Counted from the first letter of the stretch, positions 1-5,971 are shown. The stretch: DNA of 12,890 nt from an uncultured Oscillospiraceae bacterium (GCA_958354085.1 CATWUX010000054.1:1-12890); one strand, 5' to 3'. The notes: generated by a model from the sequence alone, not told the origin. Program-made: numbers and translations.

Positions 1-45
1 ACCCCACTTATTAGATAGTATATCATACTGTCTAACAAATGGGGT
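1..45. repeat. 20-bp near-perfect inverted repeat / hairpin at window edge
   Basis: Bases 1-20 pair with 26-45 around a 5-nt centre (TATCA). Seventeen of 20 pairs are Watson-Crick, and the outer arms read ACCCCA and TGGGGT. Read as minus-strand RNA, two of the three imperfect pairs become G:U wobbles, so the hairpin is more stable as the possible terminator of the leftward phage-like operon that ends at 152. There is no classic U-run, and the stem may continue beyond the window. A recombination site or the end of a mobile element is an alternative reading. Confidence 0.55.
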
Positions 46-151
46 GCAGTTCAAAATCCGGCGGGCGGCTTTTCGCAAGCCTCATTTAGAAGATCCGCAT
101 AAAAGTCACGTTCGGGTTATCCCGCCGTCTTTCTCTCCCTTATTGCACGCG

Positions 152-529
152 TCAAGCCGCGCGCTCGCCTGCGACCGCCTCCAGCGCCTGATTGTGCAGC
201 TTAATCACATACCGCCTCCCGAATCCCATCACCTCCGCCACCTGCGACCAGCTCAGCCCATCCTCATACCGAACGCACAGTACCGTGCGCTGTACCTCGG
301 ACAGGGCAGAGCAGCGCAAAATCTCCTGCAACCGCCGCTGCCCACAGCCAAACGCCCGATTGGTTTCGCGCTTTTCGCGCGTAATCTCCGCCAACGCCTC
401 GCCGGCATAACGGCCGTTTCCCATACGCAGAACGTCCATACATCGCCGCTGTCGTTCCAGCTTATACCGCAGTTCGATCAGCGGCATCAGCTCCGCTTTC
501 AGCGCTGCCGCCCGTTCACTCATTGCCAT
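152..529 (-). CDS. Sigma-70 region 4-like / ArpU-type phage transcriptional regulator
   Basis: This 125-residue protein is probably a small DNA-binding regulator of the kind that controls late genes in Firmicutes prophages. The first half is a charged helical, possibly coiled, segment. The C-terminal third (LSEVQRTVLCVRYEDGLSWS, then QVAEVMGFGRRYV) matches the pattern of a sigma-70 region 4 helix-turn-helix: a helix ending in Y-x-DG-x-SW, a turn, and a recognition helix. The ATG at 529 is chosen because a GGAGGGGAG Shine-Dalgarno lies just upstream at 532-540; a second ATG two codons in is possible. The frame stays open upstream to 592 but has no ribosome site there. It is the last gene of the leftward operon, 11 nt behind the 41-residue CxxC gene. 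The family label is from motif recognition only. Confidence 0.72.
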   Translation of the reverse strand: MAMSERAAALKAELMPLIELRYKLERQRRCMDVLRMGNGRYAGEALAEITREKRETNRAFGCGQRRLQEILRCSALSEVQRTVLCVRYEDGLSWSQVAEVMGFGRRYVIKLHNQALEAVAGERAA

Positions 530-540
530 CTCTCCCCTCC

Positions 541-666
541 TCAGAGCCGGCCGGCACTGCGCCGGATACGCCTCCACGCTGCGCGGAACCATCGCTCAAA
601 CGCCGTACATTCCAAACACTGCCGATGCCAGCATCGCCGGCAAGGTGACAACGTCCAATTTTTCAT
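541..666 (-). CDS. 41-residue CxxC mini-protein, phage-type
   Basis: A 41-residue, strongly basic protein starts MKNWTLSPCRRCWHRQCLEC and continues with an aromatic and arginine-rich tail. Its four cysteines (C-x2-C-x3-C-x2-C) suggest a minimal zinc-binding knuckle, and the FERWF..AWRRIRR tail suggests nucleic-acid contact. Small Cys-containing proteins of this style sit in the early regions of clostridial prophages, but I cannot assign a named family. The ATG at 666 follows a purine-rich GGGTGGAAGAAAG stretch. The gene fills the gap between the 74-residue gene (stop at 684) and the sigma-like regulator (start at 529), which fits an operon. The reading frame is open further upstream to 786, but that part overlaps the preceding gene. 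Confidence 0.6.
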   Translation of the reverse strand: MKNWTLSPCRRCWHRQCLECTAFERWFRAAWRRIRRSAGRL

Positions 667-683
667 TCTTTCTTCCACCCTTC

Positions 684-908
684 TCACATAATCGGAACGT
701 CTGCCGTGATCGTCACGCAAGGCAGCCGCCCCCGTTGCGCATCCACCTCGGTTTCCACCGCCGATGCCGCCTCGAACCAATCGCAAATCTCCGCTTTTAC
801 CCTTTCACCGCAAATGCAGACCGCCTCCACAGGCTTGTCCACATATACGTTCACGTGCGCCCATCCCGGCACCTTTTCCAACAGCCTACGCAGCTCCGCC
901 GCCGTCAC
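684..908 (-). CDS. Hypothetical small phage-type protein (GTG start)
   Basis: A 74-residue acidic protein of unknown function. It begins with a short helical segment (TAAELRRLLEKVP), followed by strand-like stretches (AHVNVYVDKPVEAVCICGER and CVTITADVP). The start is GTG at 906-908, supported by a GGGGAGGGGACAGC ribosome site immediately upstream. The first 23 nt overlap the end of the preceding gene (stop at 886), so translational coupling is likely. The overlap and spacing place it in the four-gene leftward operon controlled from the repressor intergenic region. No catalytic motif is visible. Confidence 0.62.
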   Translation of the reverse strand: MTAAELRRLLEKVPGWAHVNVYVDKPVEAVCICGERVKAEICDWFEAASAVETEVDAQRGRLPCVTITADVPIM

Positions 909-1113
909 GCTGTCCCCTCCCCGCCGTATCGCGCCCAGCCTCCGCCGTTATGCGTCTTTTCCGCCGCTTTTCCGGCAAAAGCCCAAGCGTCGTCAGCTTG
1001 TCCCGCATACAACGGCACGGCACGCCGTTCAGCTCCGCCAAAATCCGTACCCGGTTCTGCCCGCGCGCCAGCAATCGAAAATGCCGGCTGATTTCGAAAT
1101 CCGACCATTCCAT
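886..1113 (-). CDS. Small DNA-binding-like phage protein, first gene of leftward operon
   Basis: A 75-residue basic protein that begins MEWSDFEISRHFRLLARGQN. The segment RVRILAELNGVPCRCMRDKL looks like a helix-turn-helix (helix, GVP turn, second helix), followed by a Lys/Arg-rich stretch (PEKRRKRR) and a low-complexity Gly/Ala/Arg tail. I infer a role in DNA binding but recognise no family. The ATG at 1113 is fixed by an excellent AAGGAGGAGAGAGA ribosome site at 1114-1127. It is the first gene downstream of the leftward promoter at 1184-1212, with the SOS-like palindrome at 1151-1166 in its untranslated leader. Position suggests a Cro/antirepressor-like or early regulatory protein, which is inference only. 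Confidence 0.6.
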   Translation of the reverse strand: MEWSDFEISRHFRLLARGQNRVRILAELNGVPCRCMRDKLTTLGLLPEKRRKRRITAEAGRDTAGRGQRDGGGAA

Positions 1114-1150
1114 TCTCTCTCCTCCTTACCTTTTTGCAAAAAGTAAAATT

Positions 1151-1166
1151 AAGAACATTTGTTCTT
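1151..1166. promoter_or_regulatory. SOS/LexA-type palindromic operator
   Basis: AAGAACATTTGTTCTT has 7-bp perfect arms (AAGAACA/TGTTCTT) around a 2-nt centre. It contains GAAC-N4-GTTC, the core of the Firmicutes LexA (DinR) box. It lies just downstream of the predicted start point of the leftward phage-like operon, where a bound repressor would block transcription. The ligand could be host LexA or the adjacent S24 repressor. Confidence 0.65.
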
Positions 1167-1178
1167 GCGTTAATGCAA
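1165..1178. promoter_or_regulatory. Second near-palindrome in the early-operon leader
   Basis: TTGCGTTAATGCAA is a 14-bp palindrome with one imperfect pair (G:T at the fifth position). It touches the SOS-like box and lies over the predicted transcription start of the leftward operon. It may be a second, lower-affinity operator for the repressor. Support is limited to symmetry and position. Confidence 0.35.
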
Positions 1179-1183
1179 AATGT

Positions 1184-1212
1184 ACTTTAGCATATATTTT
1201 GCTTTTTGTCAA
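1184..1212 (-). promoter_or_regulatory. Leftward early promoter (sigma-A, extended -10)
   Basis: On the minus strand a perfect -35 TTGACA (1212-1207) is followed by a 17-nt spacer and TAAAGT (1189-1184). The spacer ends in TGC, giving an extended -10. The predicted start point is near 1177, about 65 nt upstream of the ATG at 1113. It drives the four small phage-type genes. Confidence 0.7.
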
Positions 1213-1253
1213 TACGTAAACGTAAGTAATTTGCGTGAATTTTCCAAAACGCA

Positions 1254-1282
1254 TTGCGGTTTCGTAATTTTTGTTTTATACT
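1254..1282 (+). promoter_or_regulatory. Repressor promoter (sigma-A)
   Basis: TTGCGG at 1254-1259, a 17-nt spacer and TATACT at 1277-1282 form a good sigma-A promoter reading toward the repressor at 1340. It points away from the leftward promoter about 40 nt to its left, the usual layout of a lysogeny switch. Confidence 0.62.
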
Positions 1283-1339
1283 AAAATTGTCTTTTGAGGG
1301 AGAACAGGCCGCCATCATAACAAAGGAGGCAAACGCACT

Positions 1340-2158
1340 ATGGAGATAAAGGATATTATCAAAGCGCGGCGGCAGGAACTGCACCTGACGCTGGCGGACG
1401 TTGCCGCGCGCATCGGTGTCAGCGAGGCAACCGTCTCACGCTGGGAATCGGGCAGCATCGCCAATATGCGGCGGGATCGCATCCTGCTTCTGGCCAAGGC
1501 GCTCCAGCTGCCCCCGTCCGTCATTACCGGCGAACAACCCGTCTTCACCCCGTTTTCTCGTACCTTTGAACGGCTCTGCCTCTCCGTTGCCCGCGAGCCG
1601 GCAGCCGTTGCGCAGGAATTGTCCATTTCGCATCCGCGCTTTTTGGAGTTGACGGAACGCGGCGCCGAACCCACTGCCGAAGAAATTGCCGCCTGCGCTG
1701 CGTATTTTGACGTTCCGCCGGCTCTGTTTTCGCCCGCCGTTTCCGCGCCTCCGTCCAATCTCGAACCGCTCCCGCCCCTGCGCCGTATCCCGCTGATCGG
1801 CACCATCGCCTGCGGCAAGCCGATTCTCGCGCAGGAAAACTACGAAGACATGGTCGGCGTACCGGACGATATTCATGCGGACTTTTGTCTGCGCTGTCAG
1901 GGTAACAGCATGATCAACGCCCGCATTTTTGACGGAGATCTGGTCTATATCCGCAAGCAGCCGGACGTCGACGACGGTGAGATCGCCGCTGTGCGCATCG
2001 GGGACACCGCTACGCTCAAACGCGTTTATCACTTTCCGAACCGTCTGCTGCTGCGGGCGGAAAACCCGATGGTTCCGGATCTAAACTATGACGACTATTC
2101 GTTGGAGGAAATTGAGATACTCGGTAAAGCCGTCGCCTTTCTCAGCACCGTCCGCTGA
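1340..2158 (+). CDS. XRE/S24 self-cleaving LexA/CI-like repressor
   Basis: This 272-residue transcriptional repressor has a LexA-like protease domain. Residues 4-62 form an XRE helix-turn-helix (LADVAARIGVSEATVSRWES). Residues 72-130 look like a second, degenerate XRE-like domain (VAQELSISHPRFLELTERG, then AEEIAACAAYFDVPPALF). The C-terminal half is an S24 peptidase: cleavage site Cys158-Gly159 in IACGKP, nucleophile Ser190 in GNSM and catalytic Lys227 in TLKRV. Cys-Gly cleavage is known in UmuD and some phage repressors. By family knowledge, RecA filaments trigger autocleavage after DNA damage and release the operators. The ATG at 1340 follows AAAGGAGG at 1322-1329. It is divergent from the phage-type operon and ends at a strong terminator. 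It is likely also autoregulated. Confidence 0.9.
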   Translation: MEIKDIIKARRQELHLTLADVAARIGVSEATVSRWESGSIANMRRDRILLLAKALQLPPSVITGEQPVFTPFSRTFERLCLSVAREPAAVAQELSISHPRFLELTERGAEPTAEEIAACAAYFDVPPALFSPAVSAPPSNLEPLPPLRRIPLIGTIACGKPILAQENYEDMVGVPDDIHADFCLRCQGNSMINARIFDGDLVYIRKQPDVDDGEIAAVRIGDTATLKRVYHFPNRLLLRAENPMVPDLNYDDYSLEEIEILGKAVAFLSTVR

Positions 2159-2160
2159 CA

Positions 2161-2206
2161 AAAATCAAAGGAAGCCTGACAAAATTGTCAGGCTTCCTTT
2201 GATTTT
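2161..2206. terminator. Bidirectional terminator, 22-bp perfect stem
   Basis: Bases 2161-2182 pair perfectly with 2185-2206 across a tiny loop. The core GGAAGCCTGAC/GTCAGGCTTCC is flanked by A-rich 5' and T-rich 3' arms, so it works on both strands. It ends the repressor gene (stop at 2158) and the convergent leftward operon (stop at 2220). Confidence 0.88.
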
Positions 2207-2219
2207 CGCTGCTTATCCT

Positions 2220-2648
2220 TTACAAATAAGCTTTCAGCTCATCCAAATTCCGCTGTTCGATCTTCAGCAGCTTATTTCCCAGCTTCACGACCTCTGCGGA
2301 CGCGTCCGGATAGCGCTTCAGCTCCCGTGTGATATCAATGATGCCCATGTTGCTGCCCTGCATCATCATTTCGGCAATATGCGACTGGCTTTTATCGGTC
2401 AGCGTATTCAGGTTGATCATCATATACGTCGAGATTTTTGCCAAGGCTCCCAGCCCTTTCACCTGAGCCCGCTGCGCATGAATTTGCTCTTCCGCCGCGT
2501 TAAACACCGTCTGGTATTCCGCCAGCTGCTCTTCCAGCAAACGCCGCATCTTTACGTCTTCCACAATACCGGTCAGCTGCGTAATCGTGTTCTTGCCCAT
2601 TTCCGCATTTTGATAAATATAATTTAATAATGCCAGATCCTTATTCAT
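2220..2648 (-). CDS. Helical-bundle protein of unknown function
   Basis: A 142-residue protein with no signal peptide. The sequence is almost entirely amphipathic helix: residues 1-30 (LALLNYIYQNAEMGKNTITQ), 30-65 (a charged segment with LLEEQLAEYQTVFNAAEEQI), 65-90, 85-105 (HIAEMMMQGSNMGIIDITRE) and 115-142. This suggests a four- or five-helix bundle of ferritin-like shape, but I see no E-x2-H pairs that would make a di-iron centre. Closely similar proteins are, to my recollection, common and uncharacterised in Clostridia. The ATG at 2648 has only a modest ribosome site (AAAGGCGGG). It is the last gene of the MFS operon, 51 nt behind the DUF6774-like gene, and runs into the shared terminator at 2161-2206. 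Function is unknown. Confidence 0.75.
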   Translation of the reverse strand: MNKDLALLNYIYQNAEMGKNTITQLTGIVEDVKMRRLLEEQLAEYQTVFNAAEEQIHAQRAQVKGLGALAKISTYMMINLNTLTDKSQSHIAEMMMQGSNMGIIDITRELKRYPDASAEVVKLGNKLLKIEQRNLDELKAYL

Positions 2649-2699
2649 AACAACCCGCCTTTTTTCAGAATACTATAAGCATTCCACCGACGGTTGCTT

Positions 2700-2876
2700 T
2701 TATTCACACAGCTGCTTGGGTGATTCGCATTGCCTGCGGCGCAGCGCAATCGTCGCCAAGGTATCGCCCAACTGCGTAAAAAACACAGCCAGCAGCTCCA
2801 CGTCCTCCTCGGCGCGTCCTTCCGCCAACCCAACGGCCAGCGCACTGATCACAGCGACCAATTCGTTTGGGCACAT
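2700..2876 (-). CDS. DUF6774-like small clostridial protein
   Basis: A 58-residue protein beginning MCPNELVAVISALAVGLAEG and continuing AEEDVELLAVFFTQLGDTLA, then TIALRRRQCESPKQLCE. The pattern (Cys-x2-ELV-x-hydrophobic-SALA, then LL...FFTQLGDTLATIA) resembles the small clostridial family I know as DUF6774; the label is from memory. Two hydrophobic helices are predicted, with cysteines near both ends. Function is unknown. The frame is open up to a TTG at 2933, but that start has no ribosome site and its extra residues do not fit the family, so ATG at 2876 is chosen. It lies 66 nt downstream of the MFS gene on the same strand. Confidence 0.7.
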   Translation of the reverse strand: MCPNELVAVISALAVGLAEGRAEEDVELLAVFFTQLGDTLATIALRRRQCESPKQLCE

Positions 2877-2942
2877 ATGTTGTCCCTGCCCTTCCGCACA
2901 TGCTTTTTTCTCAGTATATGCGGAAAAGCGCAAACGGTTTCT

Positions 2943-4619
2943 TTATGATTCTGCCGCACACTCCTCTGCCGCCAGCGACGCCTCCTGTTCCGCCTGCTGC
3001 AGCTGCTTCTTTCCCAACAGCAAAATAACGCCGCCGAGGATAAACAGCACCATCAGGCTGATAATACCGATGGACGCGCGCCCGGTCAGCATATAAAAAA
3101 CCGAATACAGGAACGGCCCAATCACCGCGGCAAACTTGCCGAAAATATCATAAAATCCGAAAAATTCATTGGAACGATGCGCCGGAATCAATTTCCCGTA
3201 ATACGCGCGCGACAGCGCCTGAATGCCGCCCTGCACCGTACCGACCAACACTGCCATCAGCCAAAACAGCAGCGAAGACAACCCGAGCGCCTCCGTATAC
3301 GCTGTCTGCTTTGCATCGTCCGCCGCAAAAGCCAGCAGCGCCGGCTTGACCGTATCCTCGATCACGGCAAGCGCCCCCGTACGCGCCGCTTCATCCGAAA
3401 AAGCATAATGCGTATTGTCCGCATCCTTCAGGCGGGCGATGACGTCCCCGATCACGCCGTCCGGCGTACCGTCCTCCTTCACCGTATAAAATGCCGCCGG
3501 GCGATCCTTCGCCGCCAGAGCATCCCGGCCGTCCTCCTTCAAATCGTCCGCCACCTGCTGCCAAACCTTTTCGTCGGCACTGCCGGGCGTAAATTCTGCG
3601 GAAGCCGTCACCTGCTCCACCAGCGCGGTATATTCCAGCTGATACGGCTCGACATTCTGCCCCATGAAAAAGCCCACGCTGCAAATACAGAAATACACCG
3701 CGATCGCCGCGCCGATCATGCGCACCGAACCGACTTTGGCCGCCAGCTTGCTGAACAGAATCGCGCACGGGATCGCCACCAGCTGCGTAATGAGCAGCGC
3801 CAGAATCATCCCGGTCGAGCCCAGCCCCAGCGTCGCGCCGTAGTTGGTCGCCAGTGAAATAACCGTATTCACACCGTCAATATAAAAGAAATACGCGACC
3901 AAAAAGAGCAGCAGCCCTTTCCGGCGCACAATATCCCCCAGCGTATGCCGCAGATTGCGCAGCGCGACCGACGCCAGCTGGGCGGGCGGCGTATCCACAA
4001 AATGCGTCTGCTTCACATTTTTAAAAATAGGAATAGAAAATACCGCCCACCAAACCGTCGTCAGCAGGATCGAAGCCCGCACCGCCGTCTGGCTGAAATC
4101 GGTGGCCAGCAAAACCGCAATCGAGATCACAAACGGGATGGTGCTCCCGCCCAGATACCCCATCGCATACCCCCACGCCGACACCTTATCCATGCGTTCG
4201 CGTGTGGTCACATCGGTCAAAAAAGAATCATAAAACACATTGGCTCCCGAAAAGCCGATATGCGACAGCACATACCCGATCAACATCAGCTGCCAGCTGC
4301 CGGCAAAAGCCGTAATGGCGGTAAACACCATGCCGCCGATGGCAAAACACGCAAACAAGCGCTTTTTCATGCCGTGGAAATCGCCGATCGAGCCTAAAAA
4401 CGGCGCGGTGATGGCAACAAAAAACGAGGCGATCGCCACACCGATGCCCCACCACTTATCCCCGGCGTCCCCGGCAACGCTGGCGTAGTAAATCGGGAAA
4501 ATCGCCGCCAGCATATTGGTTGCATAGACGGAATTGGCCCAGTCATACAGGATCCAGCTTTTTTCCGCCTTGGTAAACCGTCCGCTCTTACTCGGTTTCT
4601 GCACACTCTGTTCGGACAC
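2943..4619 (-). CDS. UMF1/Atg22-like MFS transporter with large extracytoplasmic insert
   Basis: A 558-residue membrane transporter. The N-terminal signature AEKSWILYDWANSVYATNML marks the UMF1/Atg22-like MFS branch, a group tied in yeast to vacuolar amino-acid efflux; the bacterial substrate is unknown. Twelve membrane segments fit roughly at 30-50, 57-80, 87-105, 110-130, 150-172, 180-198, 235-255, 265-292, 298-320, 447-465, 487-510 and 515-537. The family's loop motif is visible as QALSRAYYGKLIP...NEFFGFYDIFGKFAAVIGP (466-502). Residues about 322-446 are an acidic soluble insert between helices 9 and 10. With the N-terminus inside, it faces outward, and it explains the length above the usual 400-470. 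The start is GTG at 4619, preceded by GAGGGGG; a sigma-A promoter lies at 4654-4682. First gene of a three-gene operon. Confidence 0.85.
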   Translation of the reverse strand: MSEQSVQKPSKSGRFTKAEKSWILYDWANSVYATNMLAAIFPIYYASVAGDAGDKWWGIGVAIASFFVAITAPFLGSIGDFHGMKKRLFACFAIGGMVFTAITAFAGSWQLMLIGYVLSHIGFSGANVFYDSFLTDVTTRERMDKVSAWGYAMGYLGGSTIPFVISIAVLLATDFSQTAVRASILLTTVWWAVFSIPIFKNVKQTHFVDTPPAQLASVALRNLRHTLGDIVRRKGLLLFLVAYFFYIDGVNTVISLATNYGATLGLGSTGMILALLITQLVAIPCAILFSKLAAKVGSVRMIGAAIAVYFCICSVGFFMGQNVEPYQLEYTALVEQVTASAEFTPGSADEKVWQQVADDLKEDGRDALAAKDRPAAFYTVKEDGTPDGVIGDVIARLKDADNTHYAFSDEAARTGALAVIEDTVKPALLAFAADDAKQTAYTEALGLSSLLFWLMAVLVGTVQGGIQALSRAYYGKLIPAHRSNEFFGFYDIFGKFAAVIGPFLYSVFYMLTGRASIGIISLMVLFILGGVILLLGKKQLQQAEQEASLAAEECAAES

Positions 4620-4653
4620 ACAAACGCCCCCTCATGGATTTCCTCTTGGCTAC

Positions 4654-4682
4654 ATTGTCGCATTTCCCACTTTATTTGTCAA
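4654..4682 (-). promoter_or_regulatory. Promoter of the MFS operon
   Basis: On the minus strand TTGACA (4682-4677), a 17-nt spacer ending in TGC, and GACAAT (4659-4654) form a sigma-A promoter with an extended -10. It sits about 35 nt upstream of the GTG at 4619. Confidence 0.62.
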
Positions 4683-4794
4683 GGCGTTTTGTGTTAGAGA
4701 GCGGTTAAAAAGAGCGCCCGTCACGGCACGTTTTCTTTTGTTTTCACCATAAATTCAGCATTTTATATATATTCTTTACGTTATAATAAATCTA

Positions 4795-4826
4795 ATATAT
4801 TGACAAATTTCAATATATGTGATAAT
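4795..4826 (+). promoter_or_regulatory. Promoter with overlapping operator-like palindrome at left edge of AT-rich island
   Basis: A perfect TTGACA at 4800-4805 is followed after 15 nt by GATAAT (4821-4826), or after 17 nt by TAATCT. A 9-bp perfect inverted repeat, ATATATTGA/TCAATATAT with a 6-nt spacer (4795-4818), covers the -35 box, where a bound protein would block RNA polymerase. It precedes the membrane-protein gene at 4887 by about 60 nt. The -10 assignment is uncertain. Confidence 0.45.
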
Positions 4827-4886
4827 CTGGTAAAAGGAAAATATTAGAAGAAGATTCCGATGCAAACGTCTAAAAGGGGGATATGG

Positions 4887-5489
4887 ATGTCGGAAAAGAT
4901 AGGGAGTTTTTTTCAAGGGTTTGTAGGATTTTTGAAAAGCAAATATCGAATATTTGTTTTTATTTTGGTGTTGTGTATTGTTGCTTTTTTTACATGTAGA
5001 TGGGCAGGAAATGAAATATTATACTATAAATATGGCATGTGGGAAGAGGCAGTAAAAGATTTTGGCGATAATAAGCACTGCTTTGAACTTTTAGCAAAAA
5101 ACTTATATGTTTATTTTGAAAATGAATATTGGAATAACGACCAGCTTCAATGTGTGCTTGTTCAGCCAATGGACAAGGAATGGGTAATTAAGTATTTTTA
5201 TAAGGATACCGAAGCAGAAAAGCAAGAAACGAAAATGATGACCGCCGATGAAACGGAGAGTATACAAATAGTGCGGGAGGCATTATTACGTAAAGACGGC
5301 GGGTTTAATAGTATTTTTCTTAACTTCAATTCTGTTATTTTTTCAACATTGAGTCCCTATTCTGTAATCTGGGCAAAAGATGGCAAAAAACCAGAGTCTT
5401 TTGCCGTGAAGAATAGAGACATTGCGGTTGTCAGCAAAAGACTTTCTTTATCTTCTGATAAATGGTATCAATGTGTTTGTATTCCGTGA
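4887..5489 (+). CDS. Single-pass membrane-anchored protein of unknown function
   Basis: A 200-residue protein, AT-rich and unlike the genes on its left in base use. After a short cytoplasmic N-terminus, residues 20-37 form a membrane helix (YRIFVFILVLCIVAFFTC). The remaining 160 residues would lie outside and are acidic, rich in Tyr, Trp and Phe, with alternating strand-like segments (LQCVLVQPMDKEWVIKYFYK; NSVIFSTLSPYSVIWA) and a C-terminal DKWYQCVCIP. I recognise no family. ATG at 4887 is preferred over the in-frame ATG at 4860 because AAAAGGGGG sits six bases before it. Downstream lie broken reading frames and a CPCC protein gene on the same strand. An immunity-type or surface role is possible from context only. 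Confidence 0.65.
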   Translation: MSEKIGSFFQGFVGFLKSKYRIFVFILVLCIVAFFTCRWAGNEILYYKYGMWEEAVKDFGDNKHCFELLAKNLYVYFENEYWNNDQLQCVLVQPMDKEWVIKYFYKDTEAEKQETKMMTADETESIQIVREALLRKDGGFNSIFLNFNSVIFSTLSPYSVIWAKDGKKPESFAVKNRDIAVVSKRLSLSSDKWYQCVCIP

Positions 5490-5666
5490 TTCACAGTACA
5501 AAGCATCATTATGGGGTGGAAATAGGCAACGACAATCAAGGATGCGATTTTGTATTCCGGCGCATCGGACCAAAGACATAATACCAGAGCTGCCGCTTCC
5601 GGATTACAACTTGATTACTGGCTAGCGCAAGTACGTTTATATTCGTCGAACTGGAAAGGGTGGTAA
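5490..5666 (+). pseudogene. Possible gene relic between membrane protein and CPCC gene
   Basis: All three forward frames carry protein-like text but none a proper start. Frame at 5492: HHYGVEIGNDNQGCDFVFRR, then a stop. Frame at 5526: a 46-codon open stretch with LYSGASDQRHNTRAAASGLQ and LDYWLAQVRLYSSNWKGW, ending TAA at 5664, three bases before the next ATG. Frame at 5491: open to 5625 and continuous with a frame overlapping the previous gene. This pattern suggests a decayed gene with frameshifts. No family was recognised, and chance open frames cannot be excluded. Confidence 0.3.
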
Positions 5667-5668
5667 AT

Positions 5669-5971
5669 ATGGTTAAAATCCAATGTCCTTGCTGCGGTTA
5701 CTATACGCATGAAAGTGGAGCGGTTGGTGATCCTTTGTTTGAAATTTGTCCGGTTTGTTTTTGGCAATATGATATTGTTGCTCATAATCAACCGGATAGA
5801 ATAATCGGAGCAAATCATATTTCGCTGAATGATGCAAAAGAAAATTACAAAAAGTACGGTATATGTCAACAAAGATTTATTGGTAAAAATCTTACCAGAA
5901 AGCCATTACAAGATGAACTGCCTGAAAACAATCAGGGATTGGTATCACAGAGAGATGTCCGAAATCACTGA
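5669..5971 (+). CDS. CPCC-type cysteine-rich zinc-ribbon protein
   Basis: A 100-residue protein with CPCCGYYTHES at residues 6-16 and EICPVCFWQYD at 25-35. The Cys pairs 6/8/9 and 27/30 would bind zinc. These, with the later GANHISLNDAKENYKKYG, match the pattern of the Cys-rich CPCC family. Family members often lie beside Rhs/WapA-type toxin loci as accessory or immunity-like genes; their biochemistry is not settled. The start is ATG 5669, with GGAAAGGGTGG upstream at 5653-5663. The family-like part seems to end near ELPENN (about residue 88), and the last dozen residues (QGLVSQRDVRNH) may be a junction with unrelated DNA. Same strand as the anchored protein upstream and the lipoprotein downstream. 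Confidence 0.8.
   Translation: MVKIQCPCCGYYTHESGAVGDPLFEICPVCFWQYDIVAHNQPDRIIGANHISLNDAKENYKKYGICQQRFIGKNLTRKPLQDELPENNQGLVSQRDVRNH

Noticed and set aside
44..691. 215-codon + strand frame at the left end
   Set aside because: Covers the leftward phage-type operon antisense, with low-complexity His/Pro/Arg text and no ribosome site.
1436..2032. 198-codon - strand frame across the repressor
   Set aside because: Antisense to the XRE/S24 repressor, whose catalytic and HTH motifs are unambiguous.
2645..2845. 66-codon - strand frame overlapping the DUF6774-like gene
   Set aside because: Trp/Arg-rich shadow one frame off the gene that carries the family pattern.
3177..4397. Two long + strand frames (3177-3857 and 3945-4397)
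   Set aside because: Shadows of the MFS transporter; their composition is Arg/His/Gln-rich with no membrane or domain pattern.
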